Shown piece after piece: positions 36,167-48,199 of a stretch of DNA of 64,000 bases; the first letter of the stretch is position 1; the number at the start of each line of letters is the position of its first letter. The stretch is taken from positions 1-64,000 of the forward strand of contig QRFJ01000082.1 in assembly GCA_006176705.1 (NCBI GenBank), read 5' to 3'. Position numbers and translations under genes: made by a program. The notes under the pieces are model-generated. The model had not been told where the DNA came from. It made no database searches and was given only the letters and a program-made list of their open reading frames with translations. This DNA is from Cocos nucifera (lineage: Eukaryota > Streptophyta > Magnoliopsida > Arecales > Arecaceae).

Positions 36167-36666
36167 CTAGGTTCGTCAAGATCAACTTCGATGGTAGTAT
36201 CATAGGGGGCGAGGTGGCTCGGGATCAGGCTTCAAAGTTGCTTTCCATGGGGGGCTCATCATTATTTGAGCCATCCATCTCAATGCCGAGCTCCATGCAG
36301 TTTGGGCTGGTGTTTTGTATGTGACTCGGGAGCTGAGGGCCGATAGGATCATCATTGAGAGGGACTCGATGATGATCATTGGCTAGATCAAGGAGAAGCC
36401 AAGTACCATGAAGCTCACCTACTTCTCGGAGATATCTGGAGGATGCTTGGTTAGTATAATATGGTGTCCATTCAGCATGTGTTCCAGGAGGCCAATGGTA
36501 CGGTGAATTGAGTAGCATCCTTTATTGCTGACCATTCCGGTGATTGAAGCTAGCACCATGGTGTTGTCTACTTCCGGGGCTTGAGGGATGTTCTTTTTTC
36601 TGACTCTTTAAGCTGTACTCGCACCAGAATGGTGTGATCGCCTGCATGTATCCAAAAAAAAAAAAA
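36167..36666 (+). pseudogene. LINE RNase H domain and poly(A) tail (piece 3 of 3)
   Basis: FVKINFDGSI, then ARDQASKLLS, then (with frameshifts) GGSSLFEPSI, ELRADRIIIERDSMMII, a KEKPSTMKL segment and VFQEANGTVN, the usual order of the RVT_3-type RNase H domain of plant LINEs. It ends in a TATCC followed by 14 A's at 36,653-36,666, the retroposed tail. It continues piece 2 exactly after removal of the LTR element. Confidence 0.8.
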
Positions 36667-36805
36667 ACAATAAATTGCATCCTAGAACTTCAAAAAGTTC
36701 TTCCCTCTCATTTGGCCCAAATCTACATTTATTAGGCCCATGACATGTGTTTCATTATTCTAATTAGGATCAATAAGCATTATAGGCCAAACCCATTTGT
36801 AATGT

Positions 36806-38275
36806 CAGGGGGTGTTTGACATGGCATGATCCATCTAAGATCAAGGATGATGTTGGAAGGAGGTGATGAGATCATCATATTTGGTTGCACTATGATGATC
36901 CTATGTGGCAGTAATTTCAAATCACCCTACTCCTCAAATCACCTCCCAACCCAATGATGGGATATCCATTCTCAGGATTAGAAATCTAAGATCACCCCCT
37001 AGCGATGATGTTAGACTGATATATAAGAATAAAAATACCCCTCAGTCTCGCAAAAAAAATTGATATATCAATATATCATTAATATATTATATCTGTTGGA
37101 CAAGAGCTGAGTCAACTTATGATATGTTTGACTTGTAGGGCTGCGACGAATACTCGACATTGTGGCATGGACGACCTAAGATGAATGTTTTGCACGTCAT
37201 CATCATCATCAATTGATAGCTAATTAATCACTTGAGATCGACCCTCACACGAGATTAATGTTATCAGTGTTACGCTGACACGGTCTATAACCTTAGACGA
37301 TGTTTGTGTCATCGATATTCTACCAATGAGATCAACTTTATCGACATTTAGTCGATCTTACTTCATTTCATCTCTACTTCTCTACAAGTCGAACTGCCAT
37401 GCGAAGCGACAAGAAGTTTTTGGTGCGTGGATTATACTTAGTTGGCATTCGATTATAATAGCATTTGACATCCTACTCACGGACAATCGATCCTGAACTA
37501 ACTGCTAATAATCCACTACTCTGGTCAGATGGCCTCTAACAACCTAACAAGCCTTCTCCCATAAAAAGAAAGAAAAGGAGAAAAAGAGGGAGGACTCTCT
37601 AGACTCTCTCTCTAGACACTCTAATGATTATTCTCACTATCTTTTTTATTGTTCTCCTATCCAATTCTTATTAACTTACCCATTAGAGGGTCTCCCGTTG
37701 GAGAACCCACCATCTTGTTCTCCGGCATTCGTAGATGTTTTTTGCAAGTAATCAAAAGATTGACTCGCCTCAACCCACTCCAGCTCTTCGAAGAGTTTCA
37801 GCTATTGTCCACGTCGGAGAGGTGCAGCAATAATATCAATAATGTATATATTCATATTAATAAATAATATATTATATATATAAATAAAATATTAATTCTA
37901 TAATAATAATTAATAAATTTTTATAAGATTAATAATTTATAGGACTAATAAATATATTTTTAAAGAATCTATTAATTATTAATATATTAATAAATATAAT
38001 AATATTTATTTATAATATATTATATATGATTAATAAATATATTTTTATAGAATATATTATGGATAGTTTTGGTATTATATAATCAGTAATCTAAATATTT
38101 TATGAAATACCAAATAAGTTACTCTGAATACCTGAGGATCTTTAATTACTGGATCATGGTTTACAAAACGTCGTGATCTTAGATCATTGGTAATCAAATC
38201 ATCATAGAATTCAGATCATCGATGATTTTAGATCATCATGATGATCCTCTTTGGGTCATCAAATGCTACCTTAAG
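36806..38275. mobile_element. Possible MITE/hAT- or PIF-like TIR element interrupted by a solo LTR
   Basis: Left end GGGGGTGTTTGACATGGCAT, right end (inward) AGGTAGCATTTGATGACCC, with mirrored internal words (CTAAGATCAC near 36,990 and GTGATCTTAG near 38,170; GATCATCAT on both sides). The start GG(G)TG/AGTTTG resembles common non-autonomous plant elements. No clear target duplication. Superfamily unresolved. Confidence 0.4.
37094..37832 (+). mobile_element. Solo LTR (gypsy-like)
   Basis: Starts TGTTGGACAAGAGCTGAG, ends GCAGCAATA (CA changed to TA), flanked by ATATC at 37,089-37,093 and 37,833-37,837. The part GAGGGTCTCCCGTTGGAGAA followed by CTTGTTCTCCGGC near 37,685-37,725 is typical of plant gypsy LTR leaders. 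AT-rich sequence (37,850-38,080) that follows is the interrupted host element. Confidence 0.55.
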
Positions 38276-38588
38276 AAATATCAATAAGGAAGGATGGTTG
38301 CAATAAGGCTAGTGGGGACCCTAGGGGATTGGCACCACGCGGTTTGTTGGTTATTTGGGCTTTTCATTTCATTTAGTGTACCTTTTGGATGGTTAGATTC
38401 AGGATGGCAAAGTATACAAGAGCACCACATGGTGTCGTTGCTTCTAGCCTGTGGGTTGCCATCACTTCAAAAAGTTGGCTGCTGTGAGCCTTTCAAGACA
38501 TAAGCCACCAAACACAGATTCCTACAACTAAAGTATTCTAACTGATACAGCCCCGGCTGACTCAATATATAGTTTCGGCACCTCTTTG

Positions 38589-39255
38589 GATGCGCAACTA
38601 CTCTTCCATGGATGGAGTCCACTGCAAACCTCAGTTTGAAAGTTCTTCAGGGAGACAGGCAGATTCACCAAAAAATTTTCCAGCAGGTAAAAATATTCAT
38701 CCTTCTTAGCATTTTACGCCTTTCTCAATCTAACAAATCAGAAATTTTCATATTCTATCTATTTTTATTTGTCATCTATAAATACTTCGATCATTTCTTC
38801 AGCTAAGACTCTCACTATTAATCTTTATTAATGCTTGATGTTGGTTCTGTAGCGTTCAGGTGCAAAACATGGGGATAGCAATGAGCTGGTACGCTAACTT
38901 GACTTCAAGCTCCATCATCCAAAAATTTCTCTTTTCCCTTTATTCCTCTAGGAAATAACTAATCACGATGGCATCATAAAGATATGGCTTATGGAGTATA
39001 TTCTTAGCAGAATAGGACTCTGAGCAAGGTGTCCTACATGTTCTCTGGGACCAAGACAAGTGTGCCAGCTGCAACAAAACAGCATGCACTCTGGAAAAAG
39101 TAAGATGTACCTCCCAACTTATGTTAGAGAAGTTAAATAAGATTCTTAGCAGTGCTGCTCCCAATTCTACCTTTGTCGTGGGAGACAACAGTGGAGGGAG
39201 AGCCATAGCACAAGACCTTCTTCAAGTGCTCTCATGGGGGTGCACCGTCCTTGAG
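38589..39255 (+). pseudogene. Truncated, inverted copy of the LIM-domain gene
   Basis: Matches exons 2-5 of the gene at 40,563-42,284 in the same order but on the opposite strand. The exon-2 copy is 38,589-38,686 (YSSMDGV, then frameshifted), exon 3 is 38,860-38,888, the exon-4 copy begins after TTCTTAGCAG near 39,010 (RTLSKVSYMFSGT), and part of exon 5 ends near 39,255. Introns are kept with similar sequence (GTAAAAATATTCATCCTTCT opens intron 2 in both), so this is a DNA-level duplication, not a retrocopy. Exon 1 and the end of exon 5 are missing, a base lost after SGT breaks the frame, and the cysteine near the start of LIM2 is affected. Tail-to-tail with the intact gene. Confidence 0.88.
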
Positions 39256-40435
39256 AAAAAAAAAATATTGTGTTCCAAAATCATGTAGAAAAGTGAAAAA
39301 ATATTTCTTTCCTCATATTTTTCTTCACATGCATATATTTTAGTGGGACACTTTGTAATAAATTTGGAAAATTATGTAGAAAAAATGAAAATTTTGCTCA
39401 TATTTTCCTCCACTCAGAAAAAATTTTGAATTTAGAGTTATTTTAGAAAACCCATGGACAAAAAAATTTTGAAATTGTAAATTATATTAGGAAGCCACGT
39501 AAGAAAAAAAAAATTCCTCCACACCCAAAAAAATTTTGAAATAAATTCGAACTTGATTCAGTTTCATGGCAATCAAAGGTAATAGAGGCCATATATATAT
39601 ATATATATGTATATATATCATCTCTATTTTTTCTTGTGTTTGAAGTATTGGTCCACGCCACATCAATCAAAGTGATTGGGAGGTTTAGTATTATTTTTTT
39701 TTATTATTTCCTCAGTTATTCATTTATCTTATAATCATAATAGTTGAAGTGTTGTAATATAAATTAGAAGCATTTGAAGTCTAAAACTTGATTAGTGCAA
39801 GTAGGATCGGGTCTTATCATAGATGCTATATGAATCCTCATAATCGACTATTTTTTCTATGCTGTGCTCAATTCTGCTTAATTTTATTCCACGTCATTGA
39901 CTACTTGATTTTATTTATATTAAATTTGATTTGAGCACTCGAACACGGTGGGGAACTCTAGGTCAAATAGGAAATCAAGTTAGGAATTGCCAACTAGAAG
40001 CCAAGTTATGGTAGGATACCAGAATGGTCATCTCCTACACAAACTAAATATAAAAGCTTAAGTGAAATAGGAATGCAGTTTCCAAGGCACCTATATATAT
40101 ATAAGTTCACTTAACCCTTTATTAATGAAGCCATCAGGCTATTGTTAACATTTACTTAATGCTGACATGCCTATAAAACTTCTCTGGACAATTTACTATG
40201 GTTTCTGGTTCAAAGGAGGTGTTAACATGCTTCTCTTATTCCTTTTCTGCATTGCAGACTAGACCAACGTTCTTTCGAAATCATTTCAAGCCCAACTTTA
40301 ACATCCACTATAAAACAACTTGCTATACAAATACAAAAGGCAAACTTGTGCCCTTAGTTGGAAGCCATGTTCATAGTATTTCTTTGGTTTGAAGATCTTA
40401 CATTGTCAAGTAAACAATTAAATCCAAGCTTACCA
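39256..40435. other. AT-rich spacer between LIM pseudogene and LIM gene
   Basis: Contains poly(A)/poly(T)-rich stretches (39,250-39,560), a TA dinucleotide run at 39,588-39,619 and no credible coding region. Confidence 0.6.
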
Positions 40436-40441
40436 TTTATT
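40436..40441 (-). terminator. Candidate poly(A) signal of the LIM gene
   Basis: AATAAA on the minus strand, about 120 bases after the stop codon. The intervening 3' untranslated region is A-rich on the plus strand and has no other exact AATAAA. Confidence 0.5.
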
Positions 40442-40562
40442 TTCATCATCACAAGCCATATAAAAATGAAACAAAAGAACAAGCACAAAGCTGGAGGAGC
40501 CAAGCTTAAAACAGGCCAAAAAAGAAGAAGGAGAAAATGTTGATCCATAAAGCATCATGCCT

Positions 40563-42284
40563 TTATGATTGCTCTTGTTCCTGTTCGGGCTCGGGTGCTG
40601 GCTCTGCCGGTTCTTGCTCTTGCTCTTGCTCGGTAGCACTCCGTTTCACCGAAGCAGCCTTGATTACATGATTGTAGCTTCCCTTCTCCTTGAACAACTG
40701 CGCAAAGTGATGTTTGCAGTAGAGGATGCCATCAAGCGCAGCATAGGATGAAGGTGTTAGGGTGCACCCCCCATGAGAGCACTTGAAACAGGTCTTGTGG
40801 TATGACTCTCCCTCCACAGTTATCTGCCACAAGAAAGATAAAATTGTGAGAAGCTCTGTTAAGTACCTTATTTAAATTCTCTAACACGTGATGGGAGATG
40901 CAGCTAACCTTTTCCAGAGGGTATGCTGTTTTCTTGCAGCTGGCACACTTGTCTTGGGTCCCAGAGAACATGTAGGACACCTTGCTTGGAGTCCTATTCT
41001 GCGAAGTAATAAGAATATATTACATTAGCCATGTGTTGATGATGACATTGTGATTAGTTATTTCCTAGAGGAACAGAGGGAAAAGAGATTTGGATGATGG
41101 AGCTTGAAGTCAAGTTAGTGTACCAGCTCATTCTTATCCCCAGATTTTGCACCTGAGAACCGCAGAACCGACATCAAGCCATGACACATTCATCAGAAAG
41201 AAGTTACTGATTAATACTGAGAATCTTAGCTGAAGAAATGATCCGAATATTTGTAGATGGAAAATAAAAAGTATGTAAAATATGAAAGATTCTCATTTGT
41301 TAGGTTGAGAAAAGCATAAAATTCTAAGAAGGATGAATATTTTTACCTGTTGGGAATTTTTTGGTGAAGCTGCCGGTCTCCTTAAAGAGCTGTTCAAAGT
41401 GAGGTTTGCAGTAGAGTACTCCATCCATGGAAGAGTAGCTGCACATCTGATGACATGCCCATACAACATATAGAATGTAATTTTAGCCTAATGAAAAGCA
41501 ACTAGAAAGGCATGCTAGGTTGCTATATTAAGGCCATTGCTCAAAACCAAATCACAACAACCATATAACTTGAGAAATACAAAACCTAGTTTCAGAGTTA
41601 AATTATTGATATGTGGCAACAATTATTAGCCATCCCATAACAATAGCATCTTATAATAGCAAATTAACTTCTCTCAGAAAATTAAGATAGCAAACTAGAT
41701 GCATTTTGAACATTTTACATTTAGATGATGTAATATTGTATTTAAGAATTAAACTTATTTCTAAATTATAATATCAATATAAATAATTCATACTCAATTC
41801 TCAGGGGAAAAAAATTTGCGGTCAAAAAACAGCCATAATGGCCAATATATGGTTCTATCAACATCATAATTCATATGCAATGACCATTATTTTGTAGTCC
41901 ATTATATGTGTTTATATATAACATGATGTAGCTTAAAAGTGTATATAAGGGCCCTCAGTATTAAAATAGCTAGTTAGTTGCAACCCTAGGCTATTTTGAC
42001 GCATCAAAGCCAACTAGAGATCTACAATATATCACACTATTTTTCTTTCCATTTTTAGACAAAATCATGCACCACGTAGCTTCGAGAAATAACATACAAA
42101 TGCATGCTTACAATTTGATATATAAATACAGGTTGAGAATTGAGCCTACAGTAAGATTTCCTTTGCAGTGGCTGCACTTGAAGCAGGTCTTGTGATAAGG
42201 AACCCCATCCGCCGTCAATAGATCGATGAAATGGACGGTCTTGTCGCATGCCTTACATTTATCCTGGGTGCCACTGAAAGACAT
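40563..42284 (-). CDS. Two-LIM-domain actin-binding protein, PLIM2/WLIM2 class
   Basis: Five exons with GT-AG junctions: 42,284-42,150, 41,446-41,347, 41,152-41,124, 40,998-40,909 and 40,823-40,563, giving 204 residues. LIM1 ligands are C10, C13, H31, C34, C37, C40, C58 and H61. LIM2 ligands are C106, C109, H127, C130, C133, C138, C154 and H157, with the plant-specific C-x4-C spacing. A 44-residue linker and a Glu/Gln/Pro-rich tail (EQEQEQEPAEPAPEPEQEQ) complete it. Plant proteins of this class bundle actin filaments and shuttle to the nucleus; PLIM forms act in pollen. The acidic tail favours PLIM2-like, but WLIM2 cannot be excluded. It looks intact and is the only clear host gene here. Confidence 0.93.
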
Positions 42285-42373
42285 GGCGACGGTTCAAAAG
42301 AAAATATTCTAGTTGTAAAGGTAGAAGATGGAAGCCCAAGAGATCAAAGCACCAAATCAAGTAGCACTATCTT

Positions 42374-42382
42374 CTTTATATA
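42374..42382 (-). promoter_or_regulatory. TATA box of the LIM gene
   Basis: TATATAAAG on the minus strand, 90 bases upstream of the start codon. This leaves a 5' untranslated region of roughly 60 bases with TTTCTTTTGAACCGTCGCC before ATG. The upstream 200 bases are purine-rich on the plus strand (CT-rich on the coding strand). Confidence 0.6.
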
Positions 42383-43555
42383 TTCACGTATTAGATAATA
42401 CTGAAAAAGAAAGAAAAAAAGATCAGCTGGCAATGGAAGTCCAGTGGCTCTCAATCTGCGGCAAAGAAAAAGCAGTCGAAGGGCGAGAAAGAAGAGAATA
42501 GAGAGAAGAAATAAGATGAGGTGAAAGCTTTAAAGAATGAGATTCAAAAGCTAATTTGGTGAAGCGAGATGGAGGAAATATAGGAGAGGGAAGCGGGAGG
42601 CTGTAAGCTACAAACCACAAAGACAAAGTCAAATAGGAAAGATAAAGGAACGGTGTCACGTTCCATACTATCCATATTCTATAGTATACCAGGAATCCAA
42701 AATTTTTAATGGCCATCACCATTTGACCGTGTCCTAGACTATTTTGTTGCCTAATTATAGCTTCTTCCTTTTTTTTTTTATGGCGTACAAATCTATTTAT
42801 ACATCCAACACGTAGAACACTACCTTGAGAGATCCTTGAGTGCAGGAAATCCCTTAAAGTGGGGAAGACGGCAAAGTCTCATAACTGGCTTCATGGCTTC
42901 ATCTATTTTACCTTTTTGTTCAAAGACTGGCCTAAATAGAATTGATTGTGACCCAAAAAAAAAACATCAAGAATCCAATAAAGTCTCATTGCCTATTAGT
43001 TTTTTTCACTTTCTCATCATCACACTAATCAAATCCGATGTATTACATGAGCGTAGCTCATAATTACACTATATATAAGGTCAACAATATCTCTGCTGGT
43101 TCTTTTCTTGGTAAATGATCTGTAGTGGTTCTTTAGTTGATGCAACTCAAGTTTTTGAATGTGTAGATGCAACTGAATCATGAGAAGATAGCATGCCTGC
43201 TTTTTCCTGGCCTCTTATATGACTCCATCCAAGTTGCATTCCTTTGACAAATCAAGTAGGAATATCTGATCATGTGTTCCAACTTTTGCCTTATAAAATT
43301 TGTTTAGTGCTTCTGCTTCTACCTCTTGCAATCTGAATCTACAAACACAGGCATGAAAAGTTCAATATGGCTTAATAAGCCCAAATCATGAATTGAAACA
43401 AAGCAAAACAAAGAAAAAAAATAAATAAAAAGGCTGCTATATAAGTGATAACATAATTGCGAGGCAACAACACATTGGCTACTAGAAGTGATAATAATCA
43501 CATTAATTCAACAGGAAATGGTGAACCATACAAAATTTTGTACAAAAAAATATTC

Positions 43556-43593
43556 ATTCGAGGATTCGAACCCAGTTAAACCACTCGGCCATC
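43556..43593 (-). repeat. tRNA-like fragment (A-box and B-box words)
   Basis: On the minus strand, TGGCCGAGTGG (A-box-like, as in Leu/Ser tRNAs) is followed after only eight bases by GGGTTCGAATCC (B-box). The anticodon arm and most of the body are missing, so it is no tRNA gene; it could be the relic of a tRNA-derived SINE or of a deleted tRNA. Confidence 0.4.
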
Positions 43594-44706
43594 ATGATAA
43601 TAATCATTTTTTTTTCATTGTAATACATCAAATATGGATGTAAGAGTTCATTCATGCACATTACTATTTCCATAATCAATTCTTTCCGGAAAGTTATTTT
43701 CTCTTTGATATAAAATCAAAAAATTAAGTATAGTTCATTTTCTGCTTTTGAATATTTTTAAAACGATGCTACCTAAATAATTAAAAAAATCAATAAGTTC
43801 TATAATTCTCCACATAAAATTATTTTTCATCATATAGACACGAAAATAAATATTGTTATTTTATTTTTTTATATTCTTAAAACTTAGTAAAAATATTCAT
43901 AAGTTCCACATCTTTCTATATTATGTAAAAAAAATTTCAAAAAAAAATAAATAAATAAAAAAGAGGATAACCGATGATTTTTTTTTCTATTTACTATAAT
44001 TAAAGAGTACTATAAAATATAGACGACCTAGATAATTTAAATATTTAAGAAATATCACTAACTATATATATTTTTTAATAATATACTATGTTAATTTTTT
44101 TAATATTTTTAATTATAATCCAATCAAACCAATTGATAGAGTGGTCAGATCACTGACTTGGTGACCTAAACCCTTGACCGAGCCGGTCTTCAGTCAGGTT
44201 TTTATAAATATGGCAAGAATTAATAGATAGGATTTTGTTATAAATAGGGTAGTAAAACTGATTATTTCAACAAGCCCATTGGATTTAAATCATTATTTTG
44301 CTTTAACCTAATGATGGACCATAGTAGCTATGTTAAAAGTAAACGCTTTAGACCAAGATGGAAGAGATCCAACAGGCATCCGGGTCTTGGTGTCCTGTCA
44401 AAATGGTATTGTACCCATGGTACCATCCCATTTTGGCAGAAATCAATGTATTAATAAACTGATTAAATATATTAATCCAATGGAGATAAAAAAGAGGAGG
44501 ATGGCAAAAAAAGATGAATCATGAAACGTGAAAATTTCAGCAATACAATGCAAGAAGTTGATTTTCACAAATCATGTAAAAGAAGAATCACAAAACCTGT
44601 TAATTATTGCCCCACGAAAAATTTTGTGAAAGTAGCAATCTTCAGCAAAAAGGTTTAGTAAATAAAAGCTTATTGTGTAAATATTTATTTACGGAACCTC
44701 AAAATG

Positions 44707-44812
44707 AGATGTTAGCTAACAAAGCCTTATCCCATCAATCTAGTGTTGAGACATGAATCAGATGTTAGCTAACAAAGCCTTATCCCATCAATCTAGTGTG
44801 GAGACATGAATC
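44707..44812. repeat. 53-bp tandem duplication
   Basis: Two head-to-tail copies, 44,707-44,759 and 44,760-44,812, starting AGATGTTAGCTAACAAAGCC; they differ at one base (GTGTTGAG versus GTGTGGAG). Confidence 0.9.
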
Positions 44813-46239
44813 AAATCTAAGCACATTACAAATATTAAAAACTGTAGACCGAACAGCCACAATATACACACAGGCCACCTAGATGAGAAGGCAAGTCATC
44901 TGAAGAAGGATCAACTTGGCAAAAAACAAAAGTATGACACAAATTCTAATGCACAGGATGGAGAGAGGAGGGGGGGGGGGAGGAAGGGATCTCTGGAAAG
45001 ACCTCAAAGATGCTATATTGCAACAAGTTTTTTGCACGATAACAGTGATCTTTGAGAAAAATATTTCATTCAAGTTATAAAACAAAATTAGATAATTAAT
45101 GATGTTTATGTTGATGATCGAATCAGATGCACACAAGCATTCTTCTCTGCCTCATCTAAAAAAAGACAGCGAATTCCTGTTAAAGTAGTGGAGGTTATTT
45201 GAATTGCAGGTTATTTTCAACTCTCAGTTATTTCATTTCATATAAGAGCTTCTTTATTGATGGTGAGGCATCTACTCACCCATGCAGAATGATGCCAATT
45301 GAGCAGATTCTGCTAGGATAGGATTACAGTTTGTGTACATGGGTCTCCCATGCAACCAACTGACCGTAGTATCTTACCAAAGAGAGACAAAGAGGTCATC
45401 TATGATCTAAAAATAAGGCAGGAAACAGAAAATCCACCAATTATATGCATTAGCAATGGTATCTTCTGGACACAACAAAATGCGCTTTTGGTGCTTATCC
45501 TTTTTTCCTATAAGCCATTCCTCGTAATTTTTCTGATTAGTATGTTCTTTATAGGATTAACATCAAGTATAATATCAACTGAAATCCAATTTTAAGGTAA
45601 AACACTACTGTGCGTTACTGAAGGACAATTTCATCAGAAAAATTCATCAGAAAACATGTTTCTGATGACTTTTCTGATGGATTATCATCGGCTAGAAAAA
45701 ATAATATCAGTAATTTTTTCTGACAGATTGTATCCACCAAAAAATATTCTGATGGATTTATGATGGATAATTCGTCAAAAATATACTTTCCACATTCTCC
45801 AACGAATGTTATTTTTCTATTAGAAAATATAATTATGATAGAATATTTTAACAGATAGTCCATCAAAAAAAAAATTTAACAAACTATCTATCACAAAATT
45901 TTTGATAGAATATCTGTCAAAAATTGATCATCATTATGTTTGAATTTTGTTCTATTGATTGACAGATAATCTGCCAAAAAATTTATAGATGAAAAATCAG
46001 TTAGAAATCCATCAAAAATCCATCACAAATTTATAAACCTAAAACGAATATCAAATTTAATAATGCAAAATATTAAGATTCGCCTATTAATACTCAATCA
46101 ATTATATATCCAAGATCTAAAGTTTACTATCAAGTGCATTAAAATATATTAAATATTATATAATAAAAATTCTTCACGTATTTATAAAAGTGCATTACAT
46201 ATATAAAACTTAAATTTAAAAGATTCAATGTCTAATCAA

Positions 46240-47960
46240 TCAGCAGCTAGAGAATCATTGTCATCAGAAGGGGGAGGCAAAAATTGGCCTAAAGGTGGTA
46301 TCTTCATGCCCCCTGAACGTGCCCAAGTTTCAAATAAGTGAGGAATCTAGGCCATTATCTAAGATATAACTCGTACCTCAACTCATACCTCTTTCTCGAT
46401 AGTCTCTGTCTGCACGCACTCCTCCATTCATTTGTTAAGCATCTCCTCAAATTGCTCCTATGTTCAATTAGGCTGAGATGATGAGCTGTCCGCCTGCATA
46501 CAAGAGTAGGATGCAGAAGGACCTCTAATCCAAAGCTATATGATTGATCCTTATTAGGGCCTTCAATTGCTTCCACCCATACATCAACATCAAAAGAAGG
46601 TTGCAACGAGGTATCATCACCATTCTTGGCTAAAATAGTCGATGCATAAGACTACTGCAAGTATAATAAATATATAAGCTTTCAAGTAGTAAGTAACATA
46701 TCGAAATAAAATAAATTAATGACTCACAACAACTTTGTTTAACTTGGCATTGACATATTCTAACTTTTCTTTTAGTGTATGAGTGCGGCTAAACAACTCC
46801 ATGTGATTCGATTCTCTATCATACTCTTACATCTATACTCAACAACATATAATATTTTACAAAAGTAAAAATATTTAAGACCAAATAGTTAAAATAATTA
46901 AATTATATTTATAACTTATTAACTCACCATTCTTTTTTTGTATGCCACGATGGGTATCGAACTGCTTGAATATTTGGTAATGGATCCCTCCTTCTCTATC
47001 ATATGATTAGCATAGCTAGCTTCAAACTTCTCTAGCTTTTTTTTTTATTCAATAATCATCAATGATGAGCTTCTCCTATATGCCAGGTTTCATACATTTA
47101 GGACCTAATCCTTTGCATGCCTCCATAGAAACCTTATAATCTCGGCCCTTCTCTTCCTTTACTATATCTTTTGCCTTTTTTCGTTCTTCACTAAGAATGC
47201 TTCTAAATTTTTCAGATGTTGCCATATGATAAGCTCTAAGAACTTGTACATGCATATCTAGAGTCCATATATATATAGCCTATTATCATGTCAATAAAAA
47301 ATTATAAAATAATAAACAGTAGTGATCTATATTATATAACATAAACATTTATATATGTATTTTACAACTCACTTGAAATCGTCGCCAAATCTCATATTTG
47401 GTGCGTTCTGGCACCAAACTCCATATAGGCCAAGGATCGGAGTATAACTCTTTGATTGTGGCTGTGATTGCTCTGATGATCTTAGAATCATAAAATCTGC
47501 ATAATTGTTCATGTAACATCAAAATATAATACTAATAATATTTATAAACTAAAAGTAATTTAATCATCGCATACTTTCCATCCTCTACGATGATATATTG
47601 CCTTGTTGATGGATCTACAGGCTCTAGAGTGTCTTGATTTAGCCCTCTTATCCTAGATGATGTAGATGGTAGCGGATTGGTCTCTAGTATTTGATCTAAT
47701 GATAGATCACTATCTCAAATATTTATAGGATAAGTAGGACCATCTGCAGTATTAGTGGTATCATTTTGTCCTTGGTGGTTAGGAGAAATATCCTGCAGGC
47801 CCCTGTGTCTTGATATAGGAGTGCCCTAAATGCTTTACGGGTATAATGATGGCCTCCTACTATCCCCATCAATAGAAGTAGTATGATGATGGTGCGACAC
47901 TCATTCTCTACCACCTCTCCTGCCTCCTCGTGAGTTGCTTGCACCACCTCGTATTACCAT
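46240..47960 (-). pseudogene. TNPA-like (Transposase_24) gene of CACTA-C
   Basis: Start at 47,960 gives MVIRGGASNSRGGRRGGRE, followed by a low-complexity N-terminus. The central domain begins after an intron near 47,500 with FYDSKIIRAITATIKELYSD, then PWPIWSLVPERTKYEIWRRF, the typical start of the Transposase_24 domain. The Lys-rich helix region (47,220-47,100), a YKKRM end near 46,925 and a coiled part near 46,760 follow. The C-terminal exon with TFRPIFASPSDDNDS-like sequence ends near 46,240. Stops and frameshifts interrupt it. In En/Spm the product binds subterminal repeats and helps transposition; the role here is by family. Confidence 0.7.
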
Positions 47961-48199
47961 ACTATTTAAAAAAATATATTATTAATTAAATATAATTGAA
48001 ATATAGTAAAAATTATATAATAGCAATAAATATCATAATAAAATATGTTAGTTGATAAAGATAAATATTGACTAAACTTGAAAAACATTCCTAAACATTT
48101 TTATAATACATGGTATAGGTTAAAATTATCTAACAAAGATAGTAATTTAAATCAATATATTTTATAAAAATCTAAAATTACATACATCATTTTTACAAA

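Larger units (their letters stand above)
42390..45602. other. Intergenic region upstream of the LIM gene
   Basis: No conserved frame. It holds a GA-rich stretch (42,400-42,610), a degenerate tRNA-like segment (43,556-43,593), very AT-rich sequence (43,700-44,110), a 53-bp tandem duplication (44,707-44,812) and a G run (44,970-44,982). Promoter elements of the LIM gene beyond the TATA box are likely here but cannot be named. Confidence 0.5.

Noticed and set aside
36225..36518. Minus-strand 97-codon frame
   Set aside because: Antisense to the LINE RNase H domain.
39588..39619. TA dinucleotide run as a possible promoter
   Set aside because: A simple microsatellite without any adjacent gene start; 39-kb spacer has no open frame it could serve.
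44120..44215. Possible tRNA gene with TGATAGAGTGGTCA
   Set aside because: No cloverleaf can be drawn and the B-box is missing; left as unexplained intergenic sequence.
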